NCBI GenBank assembly: GCA_014526335.1
Contig: JACTAT010000036.1
Span: 3,432,387 to 3,496,386, forward strand
DNA length: 64,000 nucleotides
Source: Chrysaora quinquecirrha
Taxonomy: Eukaryota > Cnidaria > Scyphozoa > Semaeostomeae > Pelagiidae
Reading direction: 5' to 3'
A program made the position numbers and the translations under genes. The notes beneath the pieces are model-generated. The model worked only from the letters and a program-made list of their open reading frames with translations, was not told the origin of the DNA and made no database searches. Below are positions 51,101-63,438 of the stretch, in pieces; the stretch's first letter is position 1; each line of letters starts with the position of its first letter.

Positions 51101-54100
51101 AAAAGATAAAAGAAACAAACATAATATGATTTTGAATCGAATAAAATCAGAATTCCATTCCACGGACAAAACACTTGGTGCAAAATAACAGGGGCATTTC
51201 GATGCAGACAACTAAAGCACTGAGCCACTAGGCAAAAGCATGAAAGGAATGAAAAGAGAACGCAGACAAATCATGCAAAATAAAGGAAGGCGGATGGGAC
51301 AAAAATCTGTTTGGCCAGCACTTTGAAATGCTTCCTGTTCACAGTTCATGTTCAATGTGAGCGCGTGGCGCAAATATATGCACTCTTTTTTTATAAGAAC
51401 CAGGAAATTTTGATCGAGGCTGGCTGTGGCTGTTCTTAAATTTTTGCTTTTTTTGAGCCTGAAATGTTCTTAATCTGTTCTTAATTCCTTGGTTACTTAG
51501 ACATATTTTTCAATTAATTTGTGGTACTAGTTTTGTGTAAAATGCAGAATTCTTGCCTATTTCTTTGTTTGCTTGCTTTTTACGTTCAGTCTGACTGTCT
51601 TACTTTCATATTCAGCTGATATTCTTAGGGCTCATGAAAAGGCCCAGCCTCAGCTTGTTCTTATTTTGTTCTTAAAATCTGGGCAAAATTCAGGCTCGTG
51701 TTTTTATAAAATTGTTCTTATAAAAAGAAAAGAGTGTAGTTGCCAAATTTAATAAATTTTATATAAATCAAGTAGATCAGTAAGAAGAATAAATTGAAAA
51801 TATACCTTATAACAACAGAGTGCTCTAGTCGTGCAAGTCTGTCAACCTCCTCCAAGCATATACAGTCAATTTTATTATACACCTACCGTGAATAATAAAG
51901 CAAGGCTTTTACAAGTAGTTCATCCTCAGCGCTAAAGATATGAGCGAAGTATGAGCGAGTGGGGTGCGTACGGGGCAATCTACGGCTTTTGTAGAGAGTT
52001 TTTTGAGCGTCGAAAGAACCCAGGGGGTAGTGACCACATTTTCACACAGGGATGTGCGTGCCATGTTTTCGGGTCCGAAATTTTGTTTGATAGCCACTTT
52101 TTTGGGTCTTGAATTCACAACACAAGTTTTCGACTTTGTGAAAAAAATCCGACAACAACGGCAACCCATCCATCTGACCCATCTATCCATAAAAATTGTC
52201 ACCCATATTTTTGGGAGAAGATAACTCATGACACCAATATTTTTGGATGCAAAATTTTCTGCATTATTTTTTGGGTCAGAAATTGTGGTTTTTCTTACTT
52301 CTTTGGGTTTGAAAAAAAACTCTCTTATTTTTTGGGCAACAGAATTTTATTTTATACTATTTTATTTTTATACTATTTTGGGTTAAGATTTCGCTACAAG
52401 TCATTTTCTGGGTGTCTAACGATGTCGCATACCCATTTTTGGAGAAGGTTTTTGGAAAATACTGACTCGGGTACACAACAAAACTCTTCAGTCTTCATGG
52501 TCAGATGTTTTGTGCGTGACGAGCCATAACGAATACTTGTGTCTAAATAACCCAAGTTGGTTTTTGCGCCCTATTTTCATGTCAGAATGGATAAGGGTCC
52601 GATGTTGGTAGATATTAATTTTTTTGAGCTTCTGCGAAAATGTCTGGGCCGAGACCCTTTGTCATACTCATGTCAGAGTACACTACCTGGGCCTCCATTC
52701 AAAACATCCTCTTCTAAACACCACGGGGTAGAAACGTAGCGGTAGGATATATTGCTTCACAAGAAGAGCCGTATATTAAGTGAAGATATGCCCCACCTTT
52801 ATTTTCATGACACACAGGAATTGACGCTCCCCCTTTTTAATGCCCCCTCCCTATGACGCACCTCATCTGGAGAGCAACAATATAATTAACGCCCTGGGTG
52901 TTGAATAGAAGATTTACCGTATACTGAAAATGATGGGATTCGTCTGAAACGACGACTCGCCTTCTACGGAAAATGCATGAAAAATCTATAAACTTCTTAC
53001 GTATAAGCATGGTAAGTATATCCGATTCCCTTGAATGACGTCGATTAGGTCATCTGGAGTAAAAAAACGAAACATGTTAGTTGTGACTAACATACAACTG
53101 TGCTTTCTCCTGTATACAAGATTTGTTTAAACACGCTTGAAATTAGAGAAAAAAGCGGATGGTGAAATTATTCATATTAGTTGAATACGAATTTGTGTTC
53201 ATGGTAGTGGATTTGAAATTGAAATTGTGCCTCTCAAGCAAGATTTTGATGTCCGATATCCTTCTACGATCTGGACGAGTACGAATATACAATACTGACT
53301 TCGCATTAAAAGCCTAGTTTTGCAATGTTCCTGCAACTGCCTTCGACACTTTGCCTGCGACACTCGCAGACACATCATCAGACAAATGCCTGGGAAGTCG
53401 GAGGCTACTACAGGTAAATGGTATCCGAAATAAACTGTCTGCAGCTCTCTCTTGTCCGATCCCTAGCCAATTCTGGTTCTTTTGCAATTACACGAGAAGA
53501 ATTGGATCGTGTTGGGAGGCCTGAAGCAGAAAATTTGATTTCCTTTCGAAAAATTATGTGTTCTTGTAGGCTTTAGTCATTGACTTTTTAGTCAAATATT
53601 TCGCATCCGTACCAGTTTGGTTCCGACAAAACAGAGCCAGAAACGAGATGGCTCTACTTCTGAACAGATCCAGAACTGATCCTAACAGAACGAAAACAGG
53701 TACGGATACAAGAGGTCCCGTGTAAACGGAAGGCGTTCAGAGCCAATCCAGTTGGGGCTGATGCGCAAGTTCCCAGGAGATCACCGAATCACCGATCACT
53801 GAATCAGGAATACGGTCCTCCGAGTAAAAAGTTGTAAAGTAAAGTTGCCGTTTTTGAGTCTAATACTAGCCTAGGGCTACTCAGTCGACTTTACACTTTA
53901 CCCCTGGTCTGGATGCATTAGCATATAGCAGGGTGCAGCCACACACGGCGCTCATAACTACCGACCAGGTACCCATTTATACACCTGGGTGGAGAGAGGC
54001 ACACTTGTGTTAACAACTTGCCCAAGGTTGTTATCTTTGCAACCACAAGTGGAAAGTCCGTGGCTCGAACCCACAACATTCTCGTTGTGAGCCCAGCCAC

Positions 54101-57100
54101 GCTAACCACTGCACCATAGAGACAACAGAGTAGCACAGATACTGAATAAACAAATGGATATACTACAGTTTAAGAGGCACTCTTTGTAGACAAATACTCA
54201 CTGATTATTATCATGCTGATATAATCAGTATCTGCAAATATCGGCCAATAATGATATATACAATGATATATAATAACACAACTTCACGTTACTACCTGCC
54301 GTTGAATCTTCCCTGAATAATACTTCTGCGTTGAATATTTCTTGTGATAGTCAAGGAATGGTTATTTGAAATGGTACCGCACTTCAATCTCATTCCCAGA
54401 GATATTCAGCAAGCCATGAATATTTCTTTCAAAATAGCCCTGGGAACGAGGTTGATCGTACCTCGATCTATACCTTGCACAACTGTACCTCGAGGTGTTC
54501 TAGTCATTTGCAGTGGCAAAATTTAGTAATACCAGAATTTTTGGAGAGAAGGCGAGAGATCGAAATCGACACAACTAGAACTAATCAAACCTTACAGCAG
54601 TTGTTATAAAAAACCTTGCAGTTTTGTAATACACTTAGACATAATATTTTAGTCTTAATCTTTTTGCTTATTTACTGTTAGCTTTTCCGTTTAGAAGTAG
54701 ACTTTATTTCTTTTTGTTGTCTTAACAGTTGGTTTGTGCTAGTTACTTGTAAATTTAGCTATCTTATCACCAACTTGAAAGAGATAAAAAAACAAGGTAT
54801 TGAAGGACTTTTTCGCTGCAAGGCTATTTATTTCTGGAAAAAAAACTGTCTTCCCCAGTCTGGGGAACTGGGAAGTTGGCCAGGTCTCAATTTGGGGTAG
54901 TAGTTCAATAACGGTGAATTAGTTGTCATCCCAAACTTGCTTCAAAGTACAAATTACACTAGCAAGAAATAGCAAAAAGTTACTATTTCATTACTGTACA
55001 AAAACAGTGAAAAGACTACACTCTTTTTTTTATAAGAACAATTTTATAAGAACACGAGCCTGGATTTTGCCCAGATTTTAAGAACAAAACAAGAACAAGC
55101 TGAGGCTGAACTTTTCATAAGCCCTAAGAAAATCAGCTGAATATGAAAGTAAGACAATCAGAATGAATGTAAAAAGCAAGCAAACAAAGAAATATACAAG
55201 AATGCTGCATTTTCACACAAACCTTGTACCACCCAAGGTAATCATTGAAAAGTATGGATGTCTAACTAACCAGGGAGTTAAGAACAGATTAAGAACATTT
55301 CAGGCTCAAAAACGGCAAAACTTTAAGAACAGCCAGCCTCGATCAAAATTTCCTGGTTCTTATAAAAAAAAGAGTGTAATTTGGATTGATTATGAGAAAC
55401 ACAGAATAGAAGAAAAGGATACTATATTCGTGTAAAATCATCATGACCAATTTTTCTGACAGATGAGTTAGAGGGAGAGTAGAGTTAACACCAATACCAC
55501 CACCTTTCTTTAACTAAAATGAGAAACACATTTAACGTTGCATTTATTTTATTGTGATACACGCTTTTTTTATAAGGAACCACTTTATAAGGAACCTACA
55601 TGTAGAAGGCCCGAAAATTTAAAGAACTTATACTACTAAAGAGAAGATCACTAAGGAACTTTTCATTTTTGAATATTTTTATCACTGCAATTAATCAAGA
55701 ATTAGAAAGCCTGTTCCACTCATTTGCAGTCGAAAAGCACGTAAATTGTACTTTGCGCATGTATCAAATGTTTTCTTCAGTAGTTTCGAGCTTCGCTTAC
55801 ATGCAAATGCATTAGTCATTAAACTGTATGTGCAGTTAAAATTAAGGAACTATTAAGGAACTTTTGGAACTACAACCATCTCAAAAGAGGTCAAAAAATA
55901 ACGAACTTTAAGAACTAGGCCTTGAGCTAGGTTCTTTATAAAAAAAGCGTTTATCAAAATAAGTTCAACAAATTGACAAGATGTATACAAAATATTGCGG
56001 CTCGTAGAGGATCGTCTTGTCTCCTTTATCACCACATGCAAAAACAGAAATAGGCAATTGGGCGATTGGTACAAATATGATTCGTTCAGATTGGAAATCC
56101 CGTAGCCATACGTAAACTAAGCTAAGCTATAAGAGTAGCTTAAGTAGACTGATGGTTAGGCTGAAGGTAGGTTAGAGCTGAAGGTAGACAGAAGGTTAGC
56201 TAACGTATCTGATGTAGCCAGGGTAGGCTAAGGAAGGTAGTTTCCACGGTAGGCAGGTATGGGAAGGTAGGTATGTGGGTAGATAGGAAGATAGGTAGGT
56301 AGGCAGGTAAGGCAGATAGGCAGGTAGGTTGATAGGTAGGTAGGCAGGTAGGTTGGTCGGTAGTTAGCTAGGTATGTTGTTCTTGCTTTATGTACTTATT
56401 CATCTCCTCCTCACTGAAAGAAGCTCTTCTCACACACGCAGCAGCCAGTTAAGCGGTGTTTTTTTCCAATGGATAGGCTAAGGTTGGCTAGTGCTACAGT
56501 AGTAGGCTAAGGTGTGAGGTAGCTAAGGTAGGCTACGTACCTGCCTGGTACTGTAACAGGACTAGCTTCAACCTCGTATCCGTAAATCACGTGATCATAT
56601 GTCAATCATATCTTCTTATGACAGCTATCAATCATTGTAATCCTTAGTATATAAATCATGTAATCTATGTAATTTAGGAGTTCTCGTTCTTAGTTGTTTA
56701 TGAATTGTTATTATAATGTGTACGCACAACACATTTCGTTTCTCTCAAGTGTTTCTATAAATAAGTAGTGGTCTCCGAAAGACCATTACAGTACACTGGA
56801 GGTGAGGTAAATGTAGGGTCCTGTCCTGGAGGGTGGAATCTTCTAATTGACGATTAACGACGTAATCTTTTAATTAATGATTTAATCTTTCTTAAGATGT
56901 AGAAATCTATATATAGAATACGCTCAAAATATAATGCAATGAACGCTTAAAATGCATAAAAGTACTTACTTTGAAATAAATATTTGGTTTTCTTTTATTT
57001 AGTCGTATTCCACAAGTTTCCAGTTCTTTTTCGAGCAGTGATCTGGAAAAACACAAATGTCATTAGGCTTTCCAGGTTTTAATATTTTAATAACATTTAA

Positions 57101-60100
57101 TAAAATTTTTAAAAAGACTCATTGAGCATTTGCGACACAATCGGGGGAAATATAAATAAAAATTTAATTGAAAAGTGTGGAGGATCCGGGTATCGATCCC
57201 GGTACCTCTCGCATGCTAAGCGAGCGCTCTACCATTTGAGCTAATCCCCCTGGCAACCAAGTCGGTGAAAAATGAGAATTTGAGTCAGACCACGGTTTGT
57301 CGGGGTTTTTTTTTGGTTGAACTCGGGGGTCGTATCCAACACAGTACGTCAAAATAAACAGTACGTCAACCATTTTTATTTCTACCCACCACATCAAGCA
57401 GTGCTTATTCACCACAGCACCCAAAAGTACCTCCATATCAAGCATACTAACCCACTATGTATCATAAACGTAATACAGTACTGTAACCCATCAAAGTAGT
57501 ATCCACCACAGTACACAGAAAATGCCACCACAGTAGTGCCACAGAAAAGATCTGGTGGCGGTGCCAATGCTTCAAAAAACTTCTACATTGGAGTCCCTAA
57601 ACTTTAGAAATCTTATCTAAGTTAAAGTTTCCTATATTGAAATGAATGTACTGAAACTTAGAATTGGGTACATTTTTCTAAATTTTGCACAGATAAAAAG
57701 CTGCAGGTCCACATCAACTGGTCAGCTGCCAGAACCCCCGATCTGCGTTAAAAAATAAAGATTGCTTGCTGTTACTCACTTTTGGGTTTCTCCCTTTGAA
57801 GAATCCAACATGATAATAACTAAATCGGCGGTCCTTGCAACTGCGATGACTTGCTTTCCTCTCCCCTTTCCTAGAGGAAAATCACACTTTAATTTATTCG
57901 TTTCATTTTATCACAATTCAAGACCAAACCTACCAGCTTATTTATAAAAAATAAAAAAATATTAGCCTATTGAATAATTATATCCACAGTGCAATTAAAG
58001 CAAAACTAACATTATCGATTTCTTCAAGTCTCTGTCTCTTCAAAATTCAAAAAACGCTTTGGGTTTTTATTACAGGGAGTACTTAATGTTAACTATCGAA
58101 TTCTTTACCTTGAGATGCCCCTTCAATGATACCAGGAAGATCAAGAAGTTGGATATTAGCTCCATTATACTAAAAAAAATAAGCACTGATGTTAAGATGG
58201 ATAAAAGATCTTAAGGGCCTTAAATTAACTCTAAGGATAGAGTAGAAATCGACGACTGAAACTGTTGAATCCGAGAGATTCGCTTCTTTGAAACTGGAAC
58301 ATAACAGTTTATTCTGTTCATTGCAATCTTGTAGGCAAGATCTCATACTTAATTACTTAATTACCTAATCATTCATAACTGCTCGTCATTTTGTCACGCT
58401 AGCGAATCTATAATCACTACTGTGGTGGATAATCACTACTGTGGTGGTACTATTTGCGTACTGTGGTGGTAGTTTCTGCGTACTGTGGTGGATAATCACT
58501 ACTTGTGGTGGTTTACTATGCTTGCGGTGGTGGCAGTTTTGGCTTACTGTGGTGGATAATCACTACTTGTGGTGGTTTACTATGCTTGCGGTGGTGGCAG
58601 TTTTGGCTTACTGTGGTGGATAATCACTACTTGTGGTGGTTTACTATGCTTGCGGTGGTGGCAGTTTTGGAGTACTGTGGTGGATAATCACTACTGTGGT
58701 GGTATTATTTGCGTACTGTGGTGGTAGTTTTTGCGTACTGATTATAGATTCGCTAGCGTGTTTGTGCGGTTTCTCAGTTAAGTAAAAGTTCTACTGCAAA
58801 ATTTTCCAAAGAGTATCACTAAAAAGCAAATAATTTGCATTCTTAAAGCACGTGAAACTTTGGCAGCATATCTTAAAGCTGTAAAGAAATACACAAGGCA
58901 CGTATATGATGGTTATTTTACCTGAATGACACCAGGGATGCAAGTGAGTGTAGTAAATTCGTAAGCAGCCGATTCACTTGCCGTGTCTGTCATCACATTT
59001 AGTAGTGTAGACTAAAAAGTAAGGCAACAATCATAAATTACAGGCAGTCCATAAAGGCTGGATTCGCTACACAAATACCATTACTTCGCTTGATGTTGTT
59101 GTTGCTGTTTTCTAGACTCGCTCAGTGTGTTTTGTAGAATCGCTCACTCTGTTGGAGTGGGAAATCAAAATTAGGGGAGCGTAAACTAGAGACTCGTATC
59201 GTGAGTCTACATAAAGTCCTGTTTGAACGCTCTCAACGTTTCACTACGATATTCCTCGACTTTCTACGACTACGGCAAGTAAGAAGTCATTCAAGAGAAT
59301 TTTTACACTTGATGAAATGATGTCGAATTGTGTTTGGTTTCAAAAGATTAAACATTGTCAAAACCATGGCTCTCCCTCGCTTGACATTTCTATTGTTGAC
59401 GGGAGGCTTTAATGAATACAGTATAATCCGGTTATAACGTAGTCGCCAGTAACGTATAAGCCTAAAGGCCAATAACTGCGAGGGTAATGCCAGAAAATAT
59501 TAAACCGGATCCGTCAGTACAAAACCGAGCCTGCGAGGCTTTGTAACGATGCTGAGGGTCAATATTTTCGGCATTGCACCATTGCACGAAGGAACAGTCT
59601 TTTTATGGTTTATTACCCTATGGACAGAGCCTGATCGTGTCTCTTCTACGAAACTTGTTTTCGAAACAATAGACGCTTCCGCAAAAGATGGCCGCCGTTT
59701 TTGCCTATTGTTTTCATTAAGGATTTTCGAAAGGAATTCTGGGAATAATTTCCTTAGTTACGTTTTTACAAAGCTGCAGACGTTGAATTTGTAGCTAAGG
59801 AAATTATTCCCAGAACTTCCTTTGAAAAACCTTAAGAAAAACAAGGGATTCATAGAAACGGCCGCCATCTTTTGCGGAAACCTCTATTGCTGTTCAATGA
59901 CACCTTTTGATGCTGCGTTCTAAATCAGAAAATTTCGAGCGTTTGACGAAATGAGCTAGACTCGCTACACAAGTCTCTGTAATGCTCCTTAGATCTGATA
60001 GGTCGCTAATAACATAGCATCATCATGAACTGCCCTGAACAACAACAACAGCAACTGCAGCGAGGGGGGAGGGACTGATGCAGCCAGTCTAGTAATGAGC

Positions 60101-62133
60101 GGGCATTACCGGATAATAATGCCCTAACATAACCTCGCATTCGAACGTTTTCAGCATATCAGATTGCATAACAGAGTTGCGGTCCTGGGGTAAAGCCGTG
60201 GCTACACGTGCAAAAGAAATTCTTACTTGAAATCACGACAGAATTTTTTCAAAAATTGTCGCAGCGACCGCAAAAACTAAAAGTTGCACGTGTAGCCAGA
60301 GATAGATTTTCGAGCAAAATGTTCTGCAACCCGGGGAAACGCGGTCACAGAACATTGATTTGGTTGCATTTGGTTGAGTGCTTTGGCTTACAACCAATAA
60401 TGTCGCATCGTGTAGCCGGTTATTTTGCATTGGCAACGCAACACATTGCATTGTTTTCGTACGTTTTCCTGGAAATTTTCTAGCACCCAATTTTTCTTAA
60501 TCTCGCAAGTTGGTTGTCGCAAAACTTCTGTCGCAGCATTTAATCGCAGTGTGAAGCCATCTCAGGGTTTCTCAGAACAGGACATTTTCAGGTGTATCAC
60601 GTCGCCAGAACAGGTGAAAAGTCGCACGTTTAGCCGTCGCTTAATAGTCATTAAACGATTTAACATGACTATACTGTAGTATCGAGAGTTATCCAGAGTG
60701 TTTGAACACATTCCTCCGCCAATTTATATTTAAATCACCCCTGCTCAGTAAAATAAAGTCAATTGCTTTAATACAGTACCTTTCCTACGGAGGGGAATCC
60801 AATGAGAGCAACCCTAGCATCTCCTGATTTCATAACATCAAAACCTTCACCCTAAAAACAAAATATTTCATTGTAAACTGCTGTTAAAAGGTCAGCAAAA
60901 AAGTGAAAAGAAAATGTTATCAGTAATTGAGGCTCAAAGAACTCAGCTGTGAAGTCAACCTGGAGCTTGGGCCCAGATTGATTTTTGAAGGAATACCATG
61001 GGTATTTAATTCCAGACTCCATGATTTGCAGGGGTGCCGGAAGTACAGGGGCAGCAGGGGTCAGGGCGATTGCCCCCTTGCCCTCATAAAAGTTGTGAAA
61101 TTTTTTAATTTTCCTTTGGTTTTGCCATGAATTTGTTGCTTCTGCCCCTGCTGCCTGCTGCACCAATGCCTTGCTTCTGGCACCTCTGATGTTAGGCATA
61201 AGAAACACTACTTTTTTGGTATAGGGAAAGGTTATGATTTTGAAGTATAGGGAAAGGATATTATTTTCTTAATTTTTGCTATTTCTATTTTGTATTTAAA
61301 GCTGGTTATGCTTTTTGAGAAAATTGACATAAAATATGGAATGAACAGAAGTTGGTAATATTATCAGTTACCTTTTGACCTGCTGATTTTGAAGGTTCAA
61401 GAAGCTGAGATCGATATTTGGCTAATTTTGCCTTTAGTAGACCAAGATGGTACTCAGTGGCTAAAAAAAGAAAAATTTTTACACTGATTAAATCAAACAG
61501 AAAATCATTTCCTACAGTTATGAAATTGGGCCACTCAAAGACCATAAAGTTTCTGTATGATTTCCATGATAAAGTTTCAAGAAAATTACATTTTTGAGCG
61601 ATTCTAGCTTCAGATTTTTACAAAGTTTTTGGGGGAGCATGCCCCCGGACCCCCCTTTTGTGGCATGCACCTTTGGCGTATGTTCTACCACAATGCCCGT
61701 TTTACTCAAGCCCATCAAAATTGAAGTACCCTCAAAAGCCCATTTGATGACGCCCAAAAAGGTGTTTTCAGTTTTACTCTAGTCAGCAAATCGATCGGTC
61801 ACATCCCCTCCCTTCAAATTGTTTGTCGGTACGGCCCTGGTTGTCACACTCCACTCCACCTCCACCCCCACTCAAATATGTTCAAATTTCTCTTCTTTGA
61901 ACATAAAACAAGTCTATATCTAGAAAGGTGGATTGACTCATGTTTATTGAAGATTTTCTCAAAAGATGTTAGCTACTGCAAATACAATACAGCGGGGAAT
62001 CCAATCAACGAGACAGAGCTTTTTGATGATCTTTTTTTGTTAGTACCTTGTTTTTTTTAAACCTTTTACCTTTGTTTTTCTGTGTTCTGGCTATCTCATT
62101 TTCGATATCTGCAATCTTTTCAAGTATCCCCAT
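48148..62133 (-). CDS. DRG2: DRG2, developmentally regulated GTP-binding protein 2
   Basis: DRG2 is a cytosolic OBG-family GTPase that binds a DFRP partner and associates with translating ribosomes. Fifteen exons join with perfect phase: 62070-62133, 61372-61460, 60780-60851, 58922-59011, 58109-58169, 57780-57870, 56970-57042, 55423-55513, 54296-54340, 53001-53053, 51806-51882, 51008-51096, 49982-50040, 49168-49221, 48148-48234. They total 1095 nt, or 364 residues, the length of human DRG2. Visible: N-terminal [20 protein letters not shown] helix, G1 GFPSVGKS (split by an intron after Lys), G3 DLPG, G4 NKID, and the C-terminal TGS domain ending in [12 protein letters not shown] and VIQVMKK. 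The intron after exon 12 uses a GC donor. A tRNA gene lies in intron 6. Confidence 0.97.
48600..48995. repeat. Dispersed repeat A, copy 1
   Basis: It shares long stretches with 60200-60635 in direct orientation (GCACGTGTAGCCAG, CAACACATTGCATTGTTTTC, GGACATTTTCAGGTGT). CGTGTAGCC and its complement recur in both, suggesting a foldback origin. It lies in DRG2 intron 14. Confidence 0.65.
49515..49945. repeat. Dispersed repeat B, copy 2
   Basis: It matches 22000-22425 (TTCTTCCACGATGCGGTTGG, CATTCGGGTGTCATTTT). It lies between DRG2 exons 13 and 14. Confidence 0.6.
50080..50215. repeat. Dispersed repeat C, copy 2
   Basis: Near-identical to 35745-35890 in the same orientation. It lies immediately upstream, in gene sense, of the DRG2 exon starting at 50040. 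Confidence 0.65.
50557..50948. mobile_element. TA-flanked MITE, TAAGGAAC/TAAAGAAC type (copy 1)
   Basis: It begins TA CGCTTTTTTTGTAAAGAAC and ends GGTTCTTTATAAAAAACAGCGTG TA. The words TAAAGAAC and TAAGGAAC recur along it. It is the direct-orientation relative of 55560-55951 (shared AGAAGGCCCG and CTTGAGCTAGGTTCTTTATA). It lies in DRG2 intron 12. Confidence 0.78.
51381..51736. mobile_element. TA-flanked MITE, TAAGAAC type (copy 2)
   Basis: It begins CACTCTTTTTTTATAAGAACC and ends GTTCTTATAAAAAGAAAAGAGTG TA. It is nearly the reverse complement of 55019-55376, including the shared GAGGCTGGCTGT and CTGGGCAAAATCCAGGCTCGTG-like blocks. It lies in DRG2 intron 11. Confidence 0.78.
53930..54124 (-). 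mobile_element. tRNA-derived SINE
   Basis: The minus strand starts CTCTATGGTGCAGTGGTTAG (A-box-like) and has GGGTTCGAGCC (B box) at tRNA spacing, then a body with CCACCCAGGTGTATAAATGG and GTACCTGG. No RNA folding is needed to see the Pol III promoter. It lies in DRG2 intron 9. Confidence 0.7.
55019..55376. mobile_element. TA-flanked MITE, TAAGAAC type (copy 3)
   Basis: It begins TA CACTCTTTTTTTTATAAGAAC and ends GGTTCTTATAAAAAAAAGAGTG TA. The first end shows a doubled subterminal block (TTATAAGAACAATTTTATAAGAAC). It lies in DRG2 intron 8, inverted relative to the copy at 51381-51736. Confidence 0.8.
55560..55951. mobile_element. TA-flanked MITE, TAAGGAAC type (copy 2)
   Basis: It begins TA CACGCTTTTTTTATAAGGAAC and ends GGTTCTTTATAAAAAAAGCGT plus one T before TA. 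It contains a series of TAAGGAAC words and one AAGAACTAGGCC near the end. It lies in DRG2 intron 7. Confidence 0.8.
56230..56375. repeat. (GGTA)n-type tract
   Basis: GGTAGGTAGGCAGGTAGG variants in DRG2 intron 7. Confidence 0.8.
57178..57250 (-). tRNA. tRNA-Ala (AGC)
   Basis: The minus strand folds into a full 73-nt cloverleaf: acceptor GGGGGAT/ATCCTCC with discriminator A, D arm GCTC/GAGC, anticodon stem CTCGC/GCGAG with loop TTAGCAT (anticodon AGC), a 5-nt variable loop and T arm CCGGG/CCCGG. The acceptor has the G3-U70 pair, the main identity element of alanine tRNA, which agrees with the anticodon. There is no intron and CCA is not encoded, as expected for a nuclear eukaryotic gene. It lies inside DRG2 intron 6 in the same orientation, and is probably transcribed by Pol III from its internal A and B boxes. 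Confidence 0.97.
57340..57550. repeat. Diverged CCACCACAGTAC repeat related to 58395-58760
   Basis: CCACCACAGTAC, CACCACAGCAC and CAGTACGTCA words recur on the plus strand, the complement of the GTACTGTGGTGG units of the element 1 kb away. No intact inverted ends are visible. It lies in DRG2 intron 6, just upstream of the tRNA gene. Confidence 0.5.
58395..58760. mobile_element. Inverted-repeat element with tandem GTGGTGG interior and 5-bp target duplication
   Basis: The left end CACGCTAGCGAATCTATAATCA (58395-58416) is the perfect complement of the right end at 58739-58760. TTTGT abuts both outer ends, giving a 5-bp target duplication. The interior is a tandem array: a unit of about 64 bp (AATCACTACTTGTGGTGG, then TTTACTATGC, then GCGGTGGTGGCAG) repeats three times, flanked by shorter TACTGTGGTGG units. 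It lies in DRG2 intron 4. I recognise no coding sequence. Confidence 0.8.
60200..60635. repeat. Dispersed repeat A, copy 2
   Basis: The left end GGCTACACGTGC and right-side GCACGTTTAGCC are roughly inverted. It matches 48600-48995 over most of its length. It lies in DRG2 intron 3. Confidence 0.65.
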
Positions 62134-62634
62134 GTTTCAATTTTATCAATAAACTGCAGTGACCTGCAAACAATGACTAAATGTACACCAAAAATCGACG
62201 AGAAAACTACTGAAAACTCTCCACTCCAGCTCTGAACAAGAGAAAATTAGGCCAGAAAAAAAGGCAATTTTCCAATTTTCCGAACCTCGTTTCGCCTTAA
62301 CGCATAGCCTCTTTTTCAAGTTACATCGAAAATCGTGAAATCGTGTCCGTCCAGTTGTCCTGTCATGATGCTGTTGCGAGTCGTGTTAGTTACTCGTGCA
62401 TTTTGTCCGGAGAATCAACTTGGGATTTTTGAAGATTATGAACGAGTGTACACTATAAAAAAGAGTCGAATCGAAAACAAGAGTCGACTTTGATGAATCA
62501 CAAATTAACAACAAGCAACACAGAAAGCCAAGTAATAAATATACAGATTTTGTCAAAAATGGAACTTAATAACAGCGGGTTAACGCTTTTAAAGTGAAAA
62601 TAGGTACGAGTTAGACGCAACCTGACTAATTACA

Positions 62635-62671
62635 AATGAACTAAGAAGTGGTTCCTTATAAAAAAAGCGTG
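62635..62671. mobile_element. Solo end of the TA-flanked MITE family
   Basis: GGTTCCTTATAAAAAAAGCGTG followed by TA is the terminal block of the TAAGGAAC type. Only this end is seen, in the spacer between DRG2 and STUB1. Confidence 0.5.
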
Positions 62672-62809
62672 TACTACTGAGATCCTAGCGACTGGCGCTA
62701 ATAACACCATTTCACCTTCACCTTCAATAAAGTAAAACATTGTACTTTATGAGCCTTTTGGACCTTGAGACTGTAACAGGAATAATCTGATCTGGATATA
62801 ATGCTACGT

Positions 62810-63080
62810 GGCCAAACGGTAAAACATTTTGCTTGACTATTTGACAAGCAAATTTAAAATGTTTGACAACCAAAGTTTTATGGACAAGGGCGAGGGTCTA
62901 AGCGTTGTGTGTTAGTAAAACGATCGAACATTGTTTGCTTGTTAAGCAAAATGTTTTATTGTTTGGCCACGTCACAAAACATTGCTCGTCAATGCATTTT
63001 TGGCTCGTGACAAGCAGATAATGTTTTTACAGGTTTTCACAAACATTTCTAACCCTCCTGCTCAAGCATTACTTCTAAAA
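62810..63080. repeat. TTTGTCAAGC foldback family, second long copy
   Basis: GTGGCCAAACGGTAAAACATT on one side faces TTGTTTGGCCACGTCACAAA on the other, with CAAGCA words between. It lies in the DRG2-STUB1 spacer. Confidence 0.5.
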
Positions 63081-63438
63081 CAAATCTCAAATTTTTGACA
63101 ATTGCTGATTGTTTTGCCAGGGCCTATATCTCAACTTAGGTAATATACTGAGTTGCATTCTGCTTTTGAAAACAACTCTAAGAGAAAAGACCACCTTTTT
63201 GACCCTTTTAATAGGACTCAATAAGGACACCCCCTAACAACGGCCAACGACCTCCACACAGCGGCCACCACTTAATGGACCTAGGACTGCTTAACCCTAT
63301 TACAGGTTTTACAATGAGGTTTCTTCTAAAAACGAGAGATGCCCCTTTCATCACCAACCTTAATATCTTAAGATCAGGTAAGAAAATATGTCATTTATAT
63401 ATATATACAACGAAATTACGTATTTTTAGTAATTATGA

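Larger units (their letters stand above)
62134..63438. other. DRG2-STUB1 spacer
   Basis: It holds the DRG2 5' flank and the STUB1 3' UTR. Contents: a solo MITE end at 62635-62671 and the CAAGCA foldback at 62810-63080. Nothing else is supported. Confidence 0.55.

Noticed and set aside
57164..57445. 93-codon minus-strand frame
   Set aside because: It covers the tRNA-Ala gene; the [24 protein letters not shown] reading is a common artefact of tRNA sequence.
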